Below, piece after piece: positions 1 through 12,763 of a DNA stretch of 64,000 nucleotides. Position 1 is the first letter of the stretch. Every line of letters starts with the position of its first letter. A model generated the notes under the pieces. That model had not been told where the DNA came from and ran no database searches. It worked only from the letters and a program-made list of their open reading frames with translations. The stretch comes from Pyrrhosoma nymphula (taxonomy: Eukaryota > Arthropoda > Insecta > Odonata > Coenagrionidae): the NCBI GenBank assembly GCA_963573305.1, contig OY754328.1, positions 43,701,822-43,765,821 of the forward strand, given 5' to 3'. The position numbers and the translations under genes are program-made.

Positions 1-242
1 AGAAAAACATAACATTATTATACTGTTTTGGCTTCTCACCCAACTTGCTGAGTTATTATTGTTAAAATTATTAGCTATGCGATAGAATAAACCTCAATCT
101 GTGACTGAAAATTCAAACGGAGAAAGTGGCAAACTTCCTTATTTGAACCATAGTTAGAGGTTTCCACGGAACGGTTGAAATGTAGTGTGCGCATTATCTT
201 GCCCCTTTAGTGGAACAATTAGAATGTGTTATTTTCAGGATT
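1..242. other. Non-coding, nothing recognised
   Basis: AT-leaning single-copy-looking DNA with no ORF, repeat or RNA gene that I can support. Confidence 0.5.
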
Positions 243-1318
243 CCCTGGGGGCCTATTCTCTAACACGAAGCATCAGAGCTTTCTGGCGAAAGATGCTTTA
301 ATAAGCTACTTGCTCCCATCGGTATTCTCTATCATGGAAGCTACCGGAGAAACAGTTAGTAGAAGGTACCGGTAGCTTATTAGGCTTTCACCCGTATTCT
401 GTAAATGTCACGAACCTACTTCCCTAGCCCCAATAAGCTCCCACGGTAGCCTCACAAAGCGCGGCCTACGAATACTCTCTGCTTAAATATTGGTCATTTT
501 CTAACGCTTATCTCTCTACAACTATCCAGCGTACGGTTATGTTTCTTACATTTCTTAAATGCGCATGCCTTGCAATTTCACTGAGTTACTTTGTTATTTT
601 CCTTATTTACGGGAGTTTCTCACAAAAAAATATTAGCTGGAGTGGCGGAAAGCCATATTTACCTTCAGTAGGTAGCGTGATTCTAGCCCATAATGGGATA
701 CTTAGCGGGTCGTGGTAACGTGTATCACATTCGCATTTCTTTTGAAAGCTTCATCTTTGTATATAATTTAAACGATTTGAAGCAACGAGTAATTGACGGG
801 AGCAAATAGCACGAATCATATTGAATCATATCATTGACATGAACCCTAATTCCCGAATATAGTTACGAACAATCTTATTTCAATTATCCAAACCAGCCAA
901 GATGGACGTCTTGCGTTCGTATTATGCGATTGTTCACGAGATTATGTGAGCAAAAATAGAAAATGTTCTAATTTTGCTCGCTTGATTTTTAATGCGTTGA
1001 ATATTTCGCTAAACACGATGCGAGCGAACATCTTCACCGTGTAACACGGCCTTAAAGCAGGTTTCACCAGTTTTATCCACGGAAAAACATTGAGACGAGC
1101 TTTCCTATTGGTTCTAAGAATGACATCTCCAGAAATGGAGTTTCCGTGTAGTTGTTTTAAAAATATTCTCATACCCGCCTTTCGCCAAATCTCTCTCCAC
1201 TTCCTATTACGTTCTTGAGAAAGCTCCATCGAGTTAGAGAATACGGTTGGTAATCAATTCTGGTAGCTTATTCGAAGCTACCGATGCGGTAGCTTCGAGA
1301 TAGAGAATAGCCCTCCTG
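243..1318. mobile_element. Putative non-autonomous Harbinger-like DNA transposon
   Basis: The outer ends are imperfect inverted repeats: the left end reads GGGGGCCTATTCTCTA and the complement of the right end reads GGAGGGCTATTCTCTA. Inside both ends, subterminal copies of a GTATTCTCTA / GAAGCTACC motif recur (about 290-385 and 1230-1300), including a hairpin with GAAGCTACCG arms near 1275-1298. A minus-strand ORF at 942-1229 resembles no family I know and is probably not a gene. GGGC-type termini followed by TATTCTC recall PIF/Harbinger MITEs, but I could not define a clean 3-bp target duplication, so the superfamily is inferred. Confidence 0.5.
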
Positions 1319-1390
1319 GTCTCTAATTCGATGCTAAACTCCTACGTTTTACGAGGTAGTATCCAGCGTTACGTGGTGGAAGCGATTCAC

Positions 1391-1905
1391 GTACATCTAC
1401 AAAATACCCTGCAAACCACCTCAAGGGTCATCGACATGCATTACACTATACCCTTAAGTCATTGTATCTACGACTAATTATGCATTAGCATAAATCGCTA
1501 ATGCTTGTCACGAGGCGAAGCCTCACAAACATGCACTACTACACTACAGATATTATCACAATGGAGAGGGGCCATTAATATTTATGTATTTTGCAACTAC
1601 AAATACGGACAGAGATTCAAGAGTTATAGCGAAAACATACACAGCATGCTGTAAGGACTAGATAGCAGATAAGGGCACAGGTATTAGGGAGTACTACTAC
1701 TACTAAGAGCTACACTACCTCTCGACAAACCTAGCTAAAAGTCTCATTGGCAGCTGTTATGGTCTCTTTATCGTTCGCGGGAAAAATGACATTTTAAATC
1801 CGACCGTTCTGCAATCTAGTTCCCTAATTTTACTCTCATCTGATCTACCGTAGTATGTCAGTATATATACTGACATACATACATATATGCTACCGTAGTA
1901 TGTCG
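1391..1905 (-). mobile_element. 5'-truncated LINE, 3' UTR and last codons (jockey/CR1-like, family A)
   Basis: Read on the minus strand, this begins with the last codons of a reverse-transcriptase ORF (the TYYGRSD...DCRT-type C-terminus, encoded around 1800-1860). It continues through a 3' UTR of about 400 bp and stops at the tail motif GTATTTTGTAGATGTA at about 1391-1408. The same UTR occurs at 52690-53100 (minus) and 62695-62876 (plus), which defines it as one LINE family. At 1853-1905 the segment coding for TYYGR is partly duplicated around a short TATA-rich palindrome. The copy is dead and carries no catalytic domain. Confidence 0.75.
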
Positions 1906-2280
1906 GATTCTTGATTAAATGAAGTACTTAGAAATTCCACGTGTAAAATTTGATGAAGATCAAGGTTTCAACGCATTATCAGTGATGATGGTTTTATGAA
2001 AACATCAACTCCAAATTGATTAATAATTGTTTCGCTCTATGAGAATACGGTGCAGCCCAATGTTTGAAGCGGAAAAGCATTGATTTTGTGGAAATAGGTT
2101 AACGTCAGAGCCGGATTACCAATAAGGCAAATTAGGCAATTGCTTGTGGGCACTGAGGCTTTGAGGGAGGGGCCTGAGAATTTTTTCCCCCTTTCTTCTC
2201 TTGCAACTTGTTTTTCAACGTGGCCGGATTACCAATGGCCACGTTGCTTTTACTGCCTAAGTGTGTTGATCCGTCACTGA
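1906..2280. other. Non-coding; short repeated motif and hairpin
   Basis: The motif GCCGGATTACCAAT occurs at about 2109-2123 and again at 2223-2236. The second copy sits in a perfect stem with arms CAACGTGGCC / GGCCACGTTG (2217-2246). No gene is recognised. Confidence 0.5.
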
Positions 2281-2817
2281 TTAAGGACGTTCGGTGGTTT
2301 CACTCAACTTAAGGGAATTCGACGAAACTTGCTGGAAGCATTAATTATGTTTTCCTAAAGCTACCTGCATTTTTTCAAAATTATTTACCGCAGATTTCTT
2401 AGGATATTTGATGTGGAAGTGGGCATGAAATTACATGGGTTCTGATGGGAACGCGAGGTGCGACTATCTTTATTCATCGATAAGAACTTTTTACAGTTAA
2501 GAATGAGAAAAAGAAAAATAATTTAAATCATCAATAGAATATTGTATGAAAATCATTTAATATACTTTATTTTTATTATTTTTGTTTTTCTTATTCTTTT
2601 CTAGAAAAAGGTTATTTTTGATGAATTAAGCTACTAGTAGCTTGTGTTCCCATAAGAACCCATGTATTTTTTGTCCAGTTCTCGATCAAATATCTCAAGT
2701 AATCTGCGGTATATAATTCTGAAAAAAAATCAGGTAGATTTAAGAGAGCATAAGTAATGCTTCCAGCAGGTTTCGTCGAATTCTCTTAAGTTGAGTGAAA
2801 CCACCGAACCTCCTTGA
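2281..2817. mobile_element. Foldback element with arms of about 180 bp
   Basis: The left arm (about 2281-2460) and right arm (about 2636-2817) are inverted copies of each other at roughly 85% identity by eye. They start TTAAGGACGTTCGGTGG and, on the complement of the right end, TCAAGGAGGTTCGGTGG. The 175-bp centre is a very AT-rich T/A tract without coding potential. The TTAAGG start and the GGTGGTTTCAC core resemble the two TTAA-bounded elements at 40508 and 55645, so these may be related. It is non-autonomous, and the transposase source is unknown. Confidence 0.75.
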
Positions 2818-2989
2818 CAAGCAGAAAATTACGAAAGTTTGCTATGGCAACCAAGATGAGAATTTCGATGACTTGTCTACGTGCATATTGGAGCGCCCTT
2901 TTAGGTTACACGTGTCAAAATTCAAACCCGTAAAGTTACGAATGCGATTTGGCAACTCTCCTCCTTTCCGGATCCGTCCGGCGTTTCGT

Positions 2990-3235
2990 GGTGTGAATTG
3001 AGCGAATTCGCCGCCATCGGAAAGGAGTGCTTAACGAATCGACCTCGAGCGAGAGGCGCTGTTTTAAGCGGCGCGGCACCCACGACACCGCACCACCCTC
3101 TCCCACTCCACACGCCGCTCGCAATTAGACGAAGGAATTTGGCAGGCGGAGGAGGCTGCTTTCGCTTGCGGTGGGTGGTTGTTTTCGTCTGGTAGCTGCT
3201 CGCCCTCCAAGCGATACTTGTGTCGAAAGATGCTT
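2990..3235. other. CpG-rich segment, possible promoter or 5' UTR exon
   Basis: GC and CpG content rise sharply here against AT-rich surroundings. Several overlapping short ORFs appear on both strands, which is typical of composition rather than coding. It could be a promoter or a non-coding first exon, possibly of the Smaug gene 28 kb downstream. That is only inference, since I cannot fix a TATA box, initiator or donor site. Confidence 0.25.
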
Positions 3236-3345
3236 CACGCGGAGGTTGGGGAAGAAAGCGAAAGGATATTCCCGTTGTTGAGTCGCCTCTCCCATGTCGT
3301 TGCTTGTTGTTAGGAAGGTACGGCCGAGGTTCTTTGCTTTACGGG

Positions 3346-3440
3346 GTTGGTGTGGTGGCTAGAGCATTGGCTTTCCCATCCCGAAGGCCCTCCTTCGAAT
3401 CCCTGCTGTGGCGGTGATTTTTCAGGGAAATCCAAACCCT
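3346..3440 (+). repeat. tRNA-derived SINE head
   Basis: An A-box-like GTGGCTAGAGCATTGG (3355-3370) is followed about 30 bp later by a B-box-like CCTTCGAATCC (3391-3401), close to the spacing in tRNAs. The following GGCGGTGATTTTTCAGGG does not form an acceptor stem, so this is a pol III-type SINE head or tRNA relic, not a tRNA gene. The downstream extent is unclear. Confidence 0.55.
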
Positions 3441-3479
3441 TCCTTGGGTGCTGTGAGGAGAGCACTTCAAGGTGCGCTA

Positions 3480-6400
3480 GAGCGATGACCAGTTTTGCTC
3501 GTCGATTTTCGGTGAAAAAAGTTCATCGAAATTATTCAATTTCGAATAGGGTATGTTCGATGATCGGTGATTTTCGATGATTAATGATTATCAATTAGTA
3601 TTATGGGGCTATGGTTACTTTATTTGTTGATGTTTAGTGCATTGTTTATCTCTAACATATTTAGTCATAGGTTGCTTTAATCATATGCATATATTGCTTT
3701 AATCTCGAATGTATGCAGTTAAGAAGCATGAAGGTGCAATCATATTTCGTTCATTAATTGTCGTATAATCGACTCGAAGTAACTTCGACACGATGGTGAG
3801 GTATATTTTTTTCTGTTGTTCTGGAATATCTTGGGTTCCAAAGTTCGACATCCATCTCTTCCATTCATACCGTGTCTTTATTCATAATTAAATAAATTCT
3901 TAAAAATTATATTGATTTCTCACTGTCTGAATCCAACTTGGAAGGCTGCAGATATTTCACTTGTCCTTACTACCTGATATCCCTGTAACCGGGATATGTC
4001 ACCGTAGAGTGAGTGTTGCAGATGATAGGTGGTTGAAAAAATGTTATCTCTCTGTATCGGATTTATTATGGTGTCGTCTTATCCAGAATCATCTTTTGGT
4101 TCGGGATTTTGTTTCATTATTTTTCATTAAAAAACACTGATTCTGTTAAAGTATTTCCCATCGATTTTCTTATTTTGATGAACATGTATCAGGTAACAGA
4201 GTTCGTCAATATTCTCTGAACTTCTGTTTAGAATTAAAAGCCGAGATAGCATTCAAGCATCCTCCGTTATCGTATTTTGTGACACTCTTACGTCATGAGC
4301 TGACGTCCTCCTTTGGATGTAGCTGAATTGGATGAATTCATCCTCTTTATGAAAGAGTTTGTGGAATATCTTCTGATATAAAGCCTTTTGAATGGCAAAG
4401 GTTTCCTTAGCGAGTTCTCTTCTGTGTCAAGCTTCTCGCCTCGCCTATTGAATGTGGCTCTGGTGTTTTCACTCGGGCTTTTAGCGTTGTGTGAAGAGTG
4501 AGGGGATTGAAGGAGGAGGATGAGGGATTGGAGACGATTCCAGGAACACTCTCGGCGCCGTAATGACCACAACCGGGAGTGTTTGCCTTCCCTTAGCAAG
4601 GAGGGGAGTTTTTCGGAGAAAATGGGGCAAGCTAAAACGCATTTACCTTCTTAAGCTAAAAGTGATCGTGGCTGTAATGAATTTTAGCAGCATGAAAACG
4701 GCCTCAAGTGCTTAGTCTCCCTGGGGATTTTTTGCATTGCAGTGTATCCTAAAATTGTGGGTTCAATGGCATTGACCGCGATTTCGCATCCCTACTTGGA
4801 TTCGCAAAGCCATGTTTTATTGTAGTAAGTATGGGCTTGTGAAATCTACGGGTAGGTAACCAAGATAATCGGATCTTCAGGCTTACGTGAATTTGCACCC
4901 TTAGGAAGTTTTGAGAAGAATACCTCTAACGACTAGTTCCCGGAAGGAAACTTTCATGCGCCGATAAGCCCGTGACCTAAGTTATTCTCTTTGAATTGCA
5001 TAACTCCTATGCATCATTTTGGTATGAAGATTCTCGCAGCTTTTTTATCAATAAAATATGATCTCTCGGGCTTTGCTGCTTAAAAGACGCAGATAATCCC
5101 GAAGGATCATTTTTTATCATATGCATCATTTTCATCCGTCTTTATTTTTTGTTTCCCATAATCATTTTCCCATATCAATTCTTTCATCAAACTTCTTGTT
5201 TTTCCATGTCTTAAACGGTCGGCCATATTGTCCAGGTAATTTCAATCCCTCAATTTGTCTCCAATTCCTCCCTTAGCCATTGCCCACGCATTTAATGAGT
5301 GAATTGAGTGGAACTCTTTGCTGGACTTTATGTATTTTTTTAACGGTGCGGACTTTTTGCCTTTGGTGCGCTAATTTTACGGAGCTAAACACCTAGTTCG
5401 GAAACGAATGTCATGTCATATTCTTTGTCTTCTGGTTGCATCGAGGGCTGGTGTAATCCCCTACTTGTTCATTTTTTTAATCTCAGAATCCCCTCCTTAC
5501 TTTTAGTGATAACCTAAAATTATAAGGTGTACATGAAAATGGACGCCATAGGGGTTTGTTCGCTTACAGAGCAATGCTTACAAGGTTTTTTTTTGTATCT
5601 GTAGCCTGTTGTTATCACGCACGATATTATAGGATTGATTAATTTGTCGATTGCATCTTGTCTACGAAATAATGGGAATGATTTTCCATCAGCGTGACTT
5701 TGAGGTGAACATGCTTTGTGTGCTCTTTTGTGATGCAGAGTTAATTGTTTTTTTGGTTATCACCTCAACTTTACTGCGGTTTTGGCTTTATATAGTTCTC
5801 CAATTCATGCGCTCATTCTGGTATTACAATTTTGAAATGCTTTACTGTACTTTATGAGGCGCCATGTGGGGTATATTGAGATGGATTGTTGTGGGCACTT
5901 TTTCCTACCACTATTCTTTAAAGGACATTTTTTGAAACAACTAAGAATGATTAAAATCCATGATTTTACAGTGCCCTACACCCAAGGCCTGCGTGGAGAT
6001 TAATTACGGAAGCTCCAAAATGTTCTGTACATACATTAAATGAAAAATTAGATGTCAACAACCCATAAGAAGGAAGAATGAATCTTTTTTTCTCAAGCCG
6101 TTTTGAAGTTTTCTTTGAGTATAAATTGAGAATTTATCTGTGTTGATACGGCAGTTGCAACTTCTGTTTGAATACATATAGTACCATCCTTCCCTGTGAG
6201 TCCGTTAGGAGTTATTATACGTCCAAGCAATTGTCCGTTTGCGATTGCGGCCGCTCAATGTTGCCAGGTCCTAATCATTTGTCGTCATTAGCATCGACGG
6301 AGTCGTGGGGCAACTTTTGTCATTTCGCTCTTCTCGGTCCGGTGACTCAATGGAGTGTTTCTGTGTCCCTTTCAAATGACCGATTTCAGTTTTGAAATTC

Positions 6401-7960
6401 AGAAGTAATACGCGACGGTCTATCTTCGGCGTTTATTAGGACGGTGGTCGTTTACTAAAGGCGGTGGCGTGGGGACAACTAAAAATGACTTCGTGTTTAA
6501 ATGTCGTGATAGTTCATCTGAAATTAAAAACGACAAACTTTTGTTTTCAGCTAAGCTTGTACTCGTGAATTTAAGTATTGATTTCCTTCTTTTGTTTAAT
6601 ATTTGTGGCTAAACGTTTCACGTTGTCATTTTCATAACACGAATCCTCATCTCAAAGAAAATATTCACGATACATAGGGAGGTGTAAACATGTTTTGAAA
6701 CGTTTATCAGTATTGCTACCCGCATTCACTTCACCACCCAAGCATTTAATGGCGTGATTCATTCTCTACCAGTACTTGATTGACACCCAATTGGTGCATA
6801 AGTCGATCGAGATCATGGAAATGTTATTATCCTATCAAAGTGGAACTCACTCGTTTTTACTCCTCCTGCAGTCGAGTTGAAAGACGTTTATGCTCTTATT
6901 ACTAGTATTCACCAATTACGATACTCTGCCTTTCTGTTGGTCGTATTCTTCTTCTTTTAGGGCATTGCTTTACGCGGAGTCATCTGTCATCTGCTAGTAC
7001 ATGCGGGATCCGTGTCTGATGAACTCACGAGAAGCCAAAAGATATCCTTCGTTTACAAATATAATTATGTATAAAAAATTGAGTCTTTGAACAAGGTGTA
7101 TGCTAGATAGGTGCAACGTGTTTTTTTTTCATCCGATTCGTGTCGCTCAATTTGAAATAATCCAAAGATCTGAAACAAAACGTTATCTCTCATGTGCTGA
7201 TGATTCTCTGATGCAAAATACGAATATGGGAAACGTGGTGCATACCTACTCGTTGTCTTACGACATGAAACTGAATTGTTTTTAATTGGTGGCGTGTAAC
7301 ATAGTAGCTGCCAGTCTAGTCCTTCAGAAATAATGACGAGCTATTTTCTACCTCTTTAAGTGTATTTCGACTAGCTCAAGGAGTACGTCGAAGTCTTGAT
7401 CGTAGGTTAAAACCATGGATAACACCAAGATGTTATTTATTTCAACAATGACGTTTACGCAAAATACGGCATGATGAATCAAAATAGTGTGGAATGTTGG
7501 TTGTTTATTTTTCTGTCCTCTGCTCGCGCGTCGTAGCTGTTGATCACAACCTCGTATGATTTGCGTACCCCTTGGTCACCCATCTACAACAAAATATGTG
7601 CCATAAATGATTAAAATGTTCGTTATTTATAATATTACTGCGGTTTCAAGCGTACTTATGCCATTATTTAACTTTTCTCGCGTAACCCTAAACCGCTGGA
7701 CGCGTGACACAGTCCGGGAAACGTTGCTGTAGTGTACTCGCTGCGCTAGGCGATGGAGCATTGAGAGAGAGTGAAGTGTCATTTTCCCCAGGAGAGATTC
7801 CATTTTAGGGGTTCAGAGAGGCGCATAAGGGGTTCGTGGAAGAGGGTAGTCGCCTCGATGAGACTCGTGGGACGCGACGGAGGGGAAGGGGTCGGTCGGC
7901 GAAGGTGCGCCTCTCTACCTCTCGGGGTCAATTTTGGGGAGGATGGAAAGGAGCTTTATT
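3480..7960. other. Long non-coding stretch, nothing recognised
   Basis: About 4.5 kb of AT-leaning DNA with only short, non-conserved ORFs (for example 4288-4599 minus and 6168-6395 plus). None has a domain, signal or splice context that I can support. Intron or intergenic. Confidence 0.5.
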
Positions 7961-7964
7961 CCCG

Positions 7965-8125
7965 TGGAACGGCGCCAGGTTATCTTTAGTGAAGAAGAAG
8001 GAGGAGGAAGAGAGTGAAGGGGAGGGGAGGGAGATGGGGGGGAGGAGCGGTTGAGACGGGAGGGAGAGACAATATCGGCAGTCGAGTGGGGGGGAGGGCT
8101 TTTAAGGGCGGGTGCGGCGGCGAAA
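7965..8125. repeat. Purine-rich, G-rich tract
   Basis: A GA-rich run on the + strand (GAAGAAGGAGGAGG-type sequence passing into GGGGAGGGGAGGGAG and GGGGGGGAGG). It has several G-runs spaced closely enough for a G-quadruplex on the + strand. Overlapping ORFs on both strands here reflect the composition. Confidence 0.5.
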
Positions 8126-8224
8126 AATGTTCGCATTTACTACAAAGATAAAATAACCTGCAATAATTCACAATGGTGTAGATCACAACCATGTATTTTT
8201 GTAATGGAATACAAACAAGAGGAT

Positions 8225-8940
8225 AATAAATGAAATTACGAACAGAACCTGAACAGAATGGCAGGCAGAATGGAATTCCACAGAAAAAGGAAGACTAATA
8301 TTTAAGTTCTTCCCCAGCATTGAAAATCGACTAAAATGTAAACTCAAAATAGACAGATACATAACCGAAATCCTAACGGGACATGGAGGACTCAAGACCT
8401 ATCTTAAGAAAATAGGAAAAGAAGAAAATGAAGACTGCGACCTAGGACCAGACGATGTACAGCATAGGTTGTACGATTGTCCAAAATACGCAGAAGAAAG
8501 AACTGAGCTTAAGAAGATCTTCGGAAACTGGCCAGTCACACTGGAAGAGGTTGGAAAAGGACTGGGGAATAAAAAAGCAGCCGAAGCAGTTTCAAACTTC
8601 ACAAGACCGCGAGAAGGAGAAGGGACGTAGAAGAAATCAAGACAAGAAAAGAAAAGGAGAGAAGAGAAGACAAAGGAAGTGGAAGGAATGTTGAGAATGC
8701 TGAGAAGGAGGAAGAAGAAAGAAGGCAACTTGTGATAGAAATACTAAGAAGAAAATAACAATTGTAAAGCGTGCAAAGAAAATCGCAAGACACCCGATGA
8801 AGAAATCAAAGGAGAAAACCTAATAAAATTTAAAAAAATAATAAAACACTTTGTAAAATTAAATGTGATGAAAAAAACATTGAAACTTGAAACACACTAG
8901 AAAAATATGAACCAATTGTTAAAAAAAGTAAAATGTAGAA
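8225..8940 (+). mobile_element. LINE 3' fragment, R1-clade-like C-terminal domain
   Basis: The + strand reading over about 8303-8620 gives the C-terminal signature of R1-type non-LTR elements: ITEILTGHGGLKTYLKKIG, then an acidic linker with one Cys, then HRLYDCPKYAEERTEL. In intact relatives this is a CCHC-like motif (C-x-C...H....C); here the two expected Cys before His are reduced to one, so the motif is broken. Stops and frame changes follow. The reading passes into an A-rich 3' region (about 8640-8900). There is no reverse-transcriptase or endonuclease domain, so it is a 5'-truncated dead copy. Confidence 0.7.
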
Positions 8941-9166
8941 AATTGGAGGTTTAATAATAGGTACCCCAAATATTATTGCAATTGAAACAATAAAGAGGAA
9001 CTCCGCTATACCCTTTCAAGAAAAGACGGAGTGGGTGGGAATTGGTGTTCCAATTCTCTCCCTTAAAAAAAAAACTTACGTTGGCGTTTCCGAAGGTGCG
9101 AACTCTTTGAGTTGTGCGTAGAAAGAGAATAGCTTCCATGATTTCAGGCTTTCCTGGCGAATGATA

Positions 9167-9307
9167 CTGATGAATTCTTCTCGGGTTTCCCCCACCGGGT
9201 TAGGCTCTTCATGATCACCGACGTTTCGGCAGAAGCCTTACCTTCAGGAAACGTCGGCGATCATGGAGAGACTAACCCATGTGGGAAACCCGAGAAGAAC
9301 TCGTCAG
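9167..9307. mobile_element. Foldback (hairpin) element
   Basis: Inverted arms of about 60 bp carry CTCGGGTTTCCC, ACCGGGTTAG, CATGATCACCGACGTTTC and their complements around a short loop (GGCAGAAGCCTTACCTTCAG). A 13-bp direct repeat AGAATAGCTTCCA lies on both sides (9126-9138 and 9306-9318). The GGGTTTCC...ACCGGGT core recurs in the hairpin at 43179-43250. It has no coding capacity. Confidence 0.75.
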
Positions 9308-9319
9308 AATAGCTTCCAG

Positions 9320-12300
9320 TTTATATCAGATTTTTCAGCGATACACGTATGTCATCAAAGATAAATTTTTGTGCCAAAAATAATCATTCAACACTAGCAG
9401 TTGAAACAGGTAAACTTGAAACAGCGAGATTAGGATACATTTCAATCGCCTCAAAAACGGATATTATTACTTTTATTCACCCCAATTTCGCAATTGCTTT
9501 GCAATAGTCATTTTAATTATAAATAGTTTTCTCATTTTTCTCTTTGAAGTCAAAATTATATTTATGTTACCTCTTCTTCCCTTTCGAATAAAAAATAATT
9601 TTCCTGCTGTTTTTTATTTTAAAAAGTTACATCTCTATGATAAGGGTACTGAATTGTACTTCAAGGAAAACTTTGAAATGGTAACGTTTTCCAAGTTGTG
9701 TGGATCTGATTTCTTAAACGAGCAAATTCCTTTATAAACCTCATTCCTCTTAATCATTCCACTGCCCGATCCTCCCTCTTCGTTTTTCTTTCCTTGACCG
9801 TGACCCTGTTTTGTGTTTATCCACAATGGTGAGATATAATCCGTCCCCCTTAGTCTTTCAAAAGCAACTCCTCCTCCCATAACCGTTGGGAAAGAAGTGT
9901 ACAAAAGAAATTGCTCAAAATTTCTTTGTAGTAAACCTCTTGATAATGTTTGTTGTTCTTGTTGACTCGGTTAATTAAATATCGGCAATCGAAGCGGGAA
10001 AATTATTCAGTTTCGAGCTCCGGCTCAAGCTCTGGCTGCAGCAAAAATGGAACTCCGGGTATCTCCGGCTTCAGCTCCAAACACCTGCCTCTAGCAATTG
10101 CACATGGAAACGTACCTTAGGTTCGCCAATGTTGAATGAGAATATAGCGCTCGCAATTGTACGGCACGAATTCCTTCCTTGTTATACTCTTTGGAACGGG
10201 CCACATTAGTTTCAAGATGCGTTAAGAATGGTCGCCCGTAGCATTGGTGGCTCTTATAAATAAATCACAGCGTAGTTTTCTTGAGATTTGGCCTCGATGC
10301 CGCTAATGTAAGTGGCCGGCCTCCGGACGTTTAAAGGCTACTATCGCCTCGCAGACACCCGGGGATTCCACGACGTACCTAAGCTGGATGCGAACTGAAG
10401 GAATGTGGTCCAATTGTAATACTCATTACGAATGCCGGAATTTTAAGAATCTCGCGTGCATAATTTTCCCTCTGCAACATCGAATTATAGATGCTAATTT
10501 ATTGTTAAAATCAATAAAATGCTTGTTTATCGATTTCTTTTCGTCTGTTATCCTGGCGCCACTCACCGTATTATGAAGCTGATACCAGCTGATTGCGAGT
10601 GGATGGTTTTAAATGCCATCGCGCCTGGGAAACGCCTCATACCTTCGTAGGGAGCTATCTTCACTTCGAATGTTTGCCAAGTAATCAGTGGACACTATTC
10701 GTCAAAATAATAATATTAGAACGACGAACGTTTTCCTATATTCATCATGTGCCTGTGTTTAGATATGCGTGACTTTCAAAACAGGTTATAACATTTTGAG
10801 TCAAAATAAGTTTTTTGCGTGAGTTAATGTTCCCCTATCTTTCAGGTGCGCCGCATTTTGTTTAGGTAGGTATTTGAATTGTTTTTGTATTAATACGGTG
10901 CCCCTCAAGCTAATGAAGCATTTTGGTAACGGCTTGATCGCATGGCACCGAAGTACCTGTTCCGGTGAAATGCAGTCTTAGAGCAATATTTTTCGGGGAA
11001 TAGCGAAGGATAATTAGCTATATGTGGAGGGAACAATTTCAGTCGTGCCTGCTCGTTTGTGTACGAGCATGCATTCATTTTATTTTGATAATATTTCAGA
11101 GATATACAGATTTAAAAAATGAGGAATAATTTTCAACCCGGAGATTTGCGTTTGCATGTTATCCATTTCCACTATACATGTCGAACTTTTCTGCAGTGCA
11201 TCGAAATTTTCGTTCGAAACAATAACGCTATATTGAATATAGCCAGTTACAAATAATTACGTTACAATCAATTTAGGTATGAATTAATGTGGAAATTTTT
11301 CATAGAATTCTACTTCCGATCCTTAAATCAAATTATTTCCCAAGATTCAGCACGTGGTGAAATAGGCTGACAGGGCTTCTTCCTTTGATCATTCGGTGTA
11401 TCACCATCATCACCATTAAGTAACGACTGGGTAGATTTTTTTATTGTACGGATATCCAACTATTTTTATTACCGTCGGCACAGATGCGAACCTAAAGCCG
11501 AAAGAGCTATAACTTGATGACTCTTGACAAAACGGATATGAAGGCTTTTTTTCTCCGTTGAATCTGTTGCCTTACTTGCCGTGCCGTATCTGCTCATCTT
11601 TCCCTTTGCAGTTCAATACTTGCCAAGTGGACGTGGACTCGGAAATCCCTAGAATGTGTGGCTGTGACCTCTTCGAGGTTTTCGATCGTCGGGTAAAAAT
11701 CTGTATTATAAAGTAAAACATGGCGGCGTTAGCTTTAACTTTGAGGGCTGAATTGACTGTCTACGGAATTTTGTTTCAGCCGGAAAAAAATATTTCTCTG
11801 ATGTTTTTGAAGGGGCCGATTAGTTAGTGGCATGTTTTTTTTTTATTCTTTGTTTCCATACTAAACTCTGCGAAAGGTTTTTTTTAAAGCGTGGCACATT
11901 GAGGTAACAATTATTGAAACAATACCAGTTTTCAGGGTCAACAGCCGGAATTCGCGATTGTTTTACGATGCCTATCTCGAAGGGGATCGTCACGAAGCGT
12001 AGATGTATGGTAGCTGTATTTGCACGTAGTACTTTATTGTTAGCTTGCGGACGAAGGGAATTCTGAAATTGCTTCGTGCGTGCTGTCGAATGCTGTAATA
12101 GAAGCGGGTCTCGCGGAGTCGAATGCAGCGTCCAGGGTCGTCCTTGAATGTTACTGCGCTATGACGCAGGATGACGGCAATTAGTGTCATCGTGAAGTGA
12201 TTACAGTCCTCGGTGAGGAAATGAAGCCAATCAAAGAGAAGCACAATTCCTGGAGCTTCGCCGGGGACCAAAGAAAAACCTTACGCCGCTTAGGCATTAG

Positions 12301-12760
12301 ATTTCGCAAAAGAGAATTTATTTCGTAATTGTAGCGTAATGACCTTTCTGTTAAAGCGCTATAAGTATCAATTGGATATATGGAGAGGTCAATTCCATGA
12401 AGCATGTACTAGAGGTCCATTCTTTCTGAGTGAACCAGGTGAGATTCAGAAGGTGGGGTGAATGATATCCCAAATAAAAGCTCACTGTTACTCTTATCAT
12501 AGTGATCATTTGACTTAGGCCACTAACCCCTCGGCTGAGAGGTCCCATCTTTAGCCCATTTCGTGGTTTTCCAGAAAAATTATAAGTTCTATTGTCGAAA
12601 TTGCTAAAAAAAAACATTGCACGATTTAATAGCCAAAACTGCAGTTTTGAGGAAAAAGCGAAGTGCAAAGGAAAATCGAATACCAGAATTAAATATCTCA
12701 TTTGTTAGCATCTAATTGAGAAAATTTCAGCCTTTAATCTCGAGTCAAAGCTCAAATGTA
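9320..12760. other. Non-coding stretch, nothing recognised
   Basis: About 3.4 kb with only short ORFs of no recognisable family on either strand. No repeat or RNA gene stood out on reading. Confidence 0.5.
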
Positions 12761-12763
12761 TTT

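Noticed and set aside
942..1229. 95-codon minus-strand ORF as a transposase
   Set aside because: No recognisable HTH, MADF or DDE motif; lies inside a probable non-autonomous element.
3346..3440. Functional tRNA genes at 3346, 32078, 37465, 45600 or 61647
   Set aside because: A- and B-box-like motifs are present, but acceptor and anticodon stems do not form and two copies share a SINE body.
8399..8728. 109-codon minus-strand ORF
   Set aside because: Antisense of the R1-like LINE fragment in A/G-rich DNA.
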